From assembly GCF_900167205.1 (NCBI RefSeq), contig NZ_FUWW01000006.1:32748-96747 (forward strand): DNA of 64,000 nucleotides. Reading direction: 5' to 3'. Within the stretch, counting starts at the first letter, position 1; every line of letters starts with the position of its first letter. Positions 62,097 to 64,000 of this stretch are shown here, piece after piece. The notes under the pieces were generated by a model. It searched no databases and was not told the DNA's origin. It saw nothing but the letters and a program-made list of their open reading frames with translations. The position numbers and the translations under genes are program-made. This DNA comes from Eubacterium coprostanoligenes (GTDB lineage Bacteria > Bacillota > Clostridia > Oscillospirales > Acutalibacteraceae).

Positions 62097-63572
62097 ATGG
62101 AAAAAAGAGAGCAATTTGCCTCACAACTCGGATTCATCTTGGTTTCTGCGGGATGTGCAGTCGGCATAGGCAATGTATGGAAATTCCCATACATCTGCGG
62201 AATGTACGGCGGAGCGGCATTTATTGTTATGTACTTGCTGTTTCTCATCATTCTCGGCTTCCCGATTTTGGTTGCAGAATTTGCAGTCGGCAGAGGCAGT
62301 CAGATGGGTATGGGCAGAGCGTTTGAAAAACTTGAGCCAAAAGGCACAAAGTGGCATAACCTCAAATGGATAAGCATTATCGGATGTTATTTACTTATGT
62401 CGTTTTACACAATGGTAGGCGGATGGATGCTTTACTATGCGTATCTTGAAATCACCGGCAAACTTTCCGGACTTGATGTTGACGGAGTAGGCAACGCATT
62501 TTCAACAATGCTGTCGCAACCTCAAACAATGGGTTTGTGGGCATTTATCGCAATTGTTTTGTCATTTGCGGTTTGTGCGCTCGGCGTAAAAAACGGCGTT
62601 GAAAAAATCACAAAAGTTATGATGTCACTCCTTGTTGTTCTTATGGTGGCGCTCGCAATCAACTCGGCAACACTGCCGAATGCAAGCGAAGGCATCAAAT
62701 TCTACCTTGTTCCAAATTTCAGCGTTGTAAAACAAACAGGCTTCGGCACGGCTGTATTTGCCGCTATGTCGCACGCATTCTTCACACTCAGCCTCGGTAT
62801 CGGCGCTATGGAAATCTTTGGCAGTTATCTTGACAAGAAAAAACGCCTTGGCGGTGAAGCAGTAAGTGTTATGGTGCTCGATACATTCGTTGCTCTTATG
62901 GCAGGTTTCATCATCATTCCTGCATGCTTTGCATTTGGCGTTCAGCCTGACAGCGGTCCGTCACTCCTCTTTATAACACTTCCAAATGTATTTAATCAAA
63001 TGGCAGGTGGCAGAATTTGGGGTGCATTATTCTTCATCTTTATGTCGTTTGCCGCACTTTCAACCATCATTGCCGTGTTTGAAAACCTCATTGCTGCTTT
63101 TATGGATATGAAGGGTTGGTCACGCTCAAAGTCCGTTGCAGTAAACTTTATTATCATCACCGCAATCAGCATCCCTGCAATTCTTGGTTTCAACCTTTGG
63201 TCAAAGGTTCAGCTTCTCGGCGAGGGCACAGGAATTATGGATGTTGAGGACTTCATTGTTTCTTATAATTTGCTTCCGCTTGGCAGTTTGGTATTTGTTA
63301 TGTTCTGCGTCAGAAAGAACGGATGGGGATTTGAAAACTTCATCAAGGAGGCAAACACAGGCGAAGGACTCAAGTTCCCTAACTGGGCAAGAGCATATAT
63401 GCAGTATGTTTTGCCGATTGTTGTTATCATTGTTTACCTCAAAGGCTACTATGATTTCTTTGCAAATCACGAGCCGGCACAAAGAATTGCTTGGATGGCA
63501 TTCGCCTTTCTCCTTATGCTTGTGATATTTGGCATAGTATTCTTTACCGGAAGAAAGAAAAAATCAGCATAA
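62097..63572 (+). CDS. Sodium-dependent SNF-family (NSS) transporter
   Basis: 491 residues, about eleven membrane helices. REQFASQLGFILVSAGCAVG with GNVWKFPYICGMYGGAAFIVMY is the NSS first-helix signature (unwound Na+/substrate site), and ISIIGCYLLMSFYTMVGGWM follows. Imports an amino acid or related compound with Na+. The acidic pair and C-terminal RKKKSA are ordinary. GAGAGGG precedes the ATG at 62097. The repeat element begins 11 bp after its stop. Confidence 0.93.
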   Translation: MEKREQFASQLGFILVSAGCAVGIGNVWKFPYICGMYGGAAFIVMYLLFLIILGFPILVAEFAVGRGSQMGMGRAFEKLEPKGTKWHNLKWISIIGCYLLMSFYTMVGGWMLYYAYLEITGKLSGLDVDGVGNAFSTMLSQPQTMGLWAFIAIVLSFAVCALGVKNGVEKITKVMMSLLVVLMVALAINSATLPNASEGIKFYLVPNFSVVKQTGFGTAVFAAMSHAFFTLSLGIGAMEIFGSYLDKKKRLGGEAVSVMVLDTFVALMAGFIIIPACFAFGVQPDSGPSLLFITLPNVFNQMAGGRIWGALFFIFMSFAALSTIIAVFENLIAAFMDMKGWSRSKSVAVNFIIITAISIPAILGFNLWSKVQLLGEGTGIMDVEDFIVSYNLLPLGSLVFVMFCVRKNGWGFENFIKEANTGEGLKFPNWARAYMQYVLPIVVIIVYLKGYYDFFANHEPAQRIAWMAFAFLLMLVIFGIVFFTGRKKKSA

Positions 63573-63582
63573 AATGTAAAAA

Positions 63583-63875
63583 GGCTGTTGAGAAAGTTTC
63601 TGAATTTCGTTTTCTTGCGAAGGAAGATGTATATAAATACCTCGACTGAGCAAAAAACGAAAAACACCAAAAATGCCGTAAGTCCAATACCTACAGCATT
63701 TTTAAAACCCCACCGTCAACACTTCGTGTTGCCACCTTTACTGCGTAGACGCCCCCTTTTGTCTGCGTTGCAGACATTTCCCCCGATTAACGGGGGAATC
63801 ACCTTTTAAAAAATGGGAGGCATAATTCGGTTAATTATATTTTGGCATGTTTCAGGAGCTTTATCAACAGTATGA
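63583..63875 (+). mobile_element. Short inverted-repeat element, copy B (MITE-like, 293 bp)
   Basis: Terminal repeats CTGTTGAGAAAGTTTCTGAA and CTGTTGATAAAGCTCCTGAA (3 of 20 mismatches, right end read in reverse complement). It is colinear with copy A (minus strand, 56297-56525) but about 64 bp longer, the extra part lying around 63741-63805. The interior hairpin is imperfect here. Contains no gene. Fills the gap between the SNF transporter and the next gene. Confidence 0.75.
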
Positions 63876-63903
63876 GGCGGTTTGTTCCGCCTTTTATTTT
63901 TGT
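63875..63903 (+). terminator. Terminator after the SNF transporter and repeat element
   Basis: AGGCGG/CCGCCT with a 6-nt loop, then TTTATTTTTG on the plus strand. It differs in sequence from the terminator behind copy A, so it is probably the transporter's own terminator, pushed away by the insertion. Confidence 0.8.
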
Positions 63904-64000
63904 ATTATCTTCCATTCTTCGCACAGTTTTTCGAGTGTCCAAACAGCATTTGCAGGGCTTGTGGACGGCAGGCATTCGGCTGAAATTCCAATAGTTTGTT
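63894..64000 (-). CDS. Probable DNA-deoxyinosine/uracil-type glycosylase, C-terminal end
   Basis: The last 34 codons of a gene that enters from beyond the right edge, with TAA at 63894-63896. They read ISAECLPSTSPANAVWTLEKL and then EEWKIIQK. LPSTSPAN with a following Trp/Leu helix is the C-terminal motif of deoxyinosine or mismatch-uracil glycosylases. Its stop lies in the T-rich tail of the terminator. Confidence 0.6.
   Translation of the reverse strand, partial: QTIGISAECLPSTSPANAVWTLEKLCEEWKIIQK

Noticed and set aside
63588..63809. Small gene inside repeat copy B
   Set aside because: The frame reads through the inverted-repeat element; copy A has the same codons by homology but no start signal or conserved stop.
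1..64000. tRNA, rRNA or CRISPR loci
   Set aside because: No cloverleaf-like, rRNA-like or regularly spaced repeats were noticed on either strand while reading; a tRNA scan was not possible.

Overview
The window looks like chromosomal DNA from a low-to-moderate GC, spore-forming member of Clostridia, most plausibly a gut Ruminococcaceae/Oscillospiraceae relative. The evidence is Firmicute-type strong ribosome binding sites, TTGACA/TATAAT promoters, an intact sporulation sigma-K gene, reverse rubrerythrin behind a PerR-type regulator, EFR1 flavodoxin/ferredoxin and other anaerobe genes. The genus is inferred. No rRNA, tRNA or CRISPR array was seen.

Layout. 0-5.3 kb: S10 ribosomal protein operon on the minus strand (rpsJ to rpsQ, the last cut by the window edge) behind one strong promoter and a leader of about 310 nt. 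5.5-9.6 kb: ilvD followed by a sortase-like protein lacking every catalytic residue, a four-helix membrane protein and an orphan polysaccharide-export ATPase. 9.7-10.9 kb: EFR1 protein and crcB. 10.9-13.6 kb: small accessory island with an insertion-sequence remnant, a chimeric out-of-frame junction between two zinc-ribbon genes, and a close lookalike of the lincosamide resistance gene lnu(C). 13.7-20.3 kb: greA-lysS (LysS carries an N-terminal tandem DUF1508 extension), PspC/LiaF-like envelope genes, and ACT regulator-hom-lysC. 20.4-20.8 kb: IS3-type remnant.

20.9-34.1 kb: AI-2E-family protein, metal P-type ATPase with a separate HMA chaperone and an ArsR-type operator, SecB-like protein, GH28 pectinase, heparan-glucosaminide acetyltransferase-like protein, a TrmB with an altered catalytic loop, serC-serA, perR-rubrerythrin, and an ECF sigma factor overlapping a membrane-anchored beta-propeller protein. 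34.3-52.1 kb: one long minus-strand housekeeping run (SpoU methyltransferase, dprA, topA, trmFO, plsX, rnc, radical SAM, smc, ftsY, rdgB, yhbY, nadD, yqeK, rsfS, leuS), mostly with overlapping stops and starts, joining chromosome segregation, protein targeting, RNA processing and NAD synthesis. 52.3-64 kb: HPr-kinase-like protein with a DUF4430 lipoprotein, sigK, an acyltransferase, an EamA exporter, an amino-acid ABC importer, an M16C peptidase, an SNF-family transporter and the 3' end of a probable DNA glycosylase.

Two copies of a short inverted-repeat element of about 230 and 290 bp lie at 56.3-56.5 kb and 63.6-63.9 kb. Each sits between a stop codon and the following terminator. This element, the dead sortase, the sigma/propeller pair and the LysS fusion are the least ordinary things in the window.
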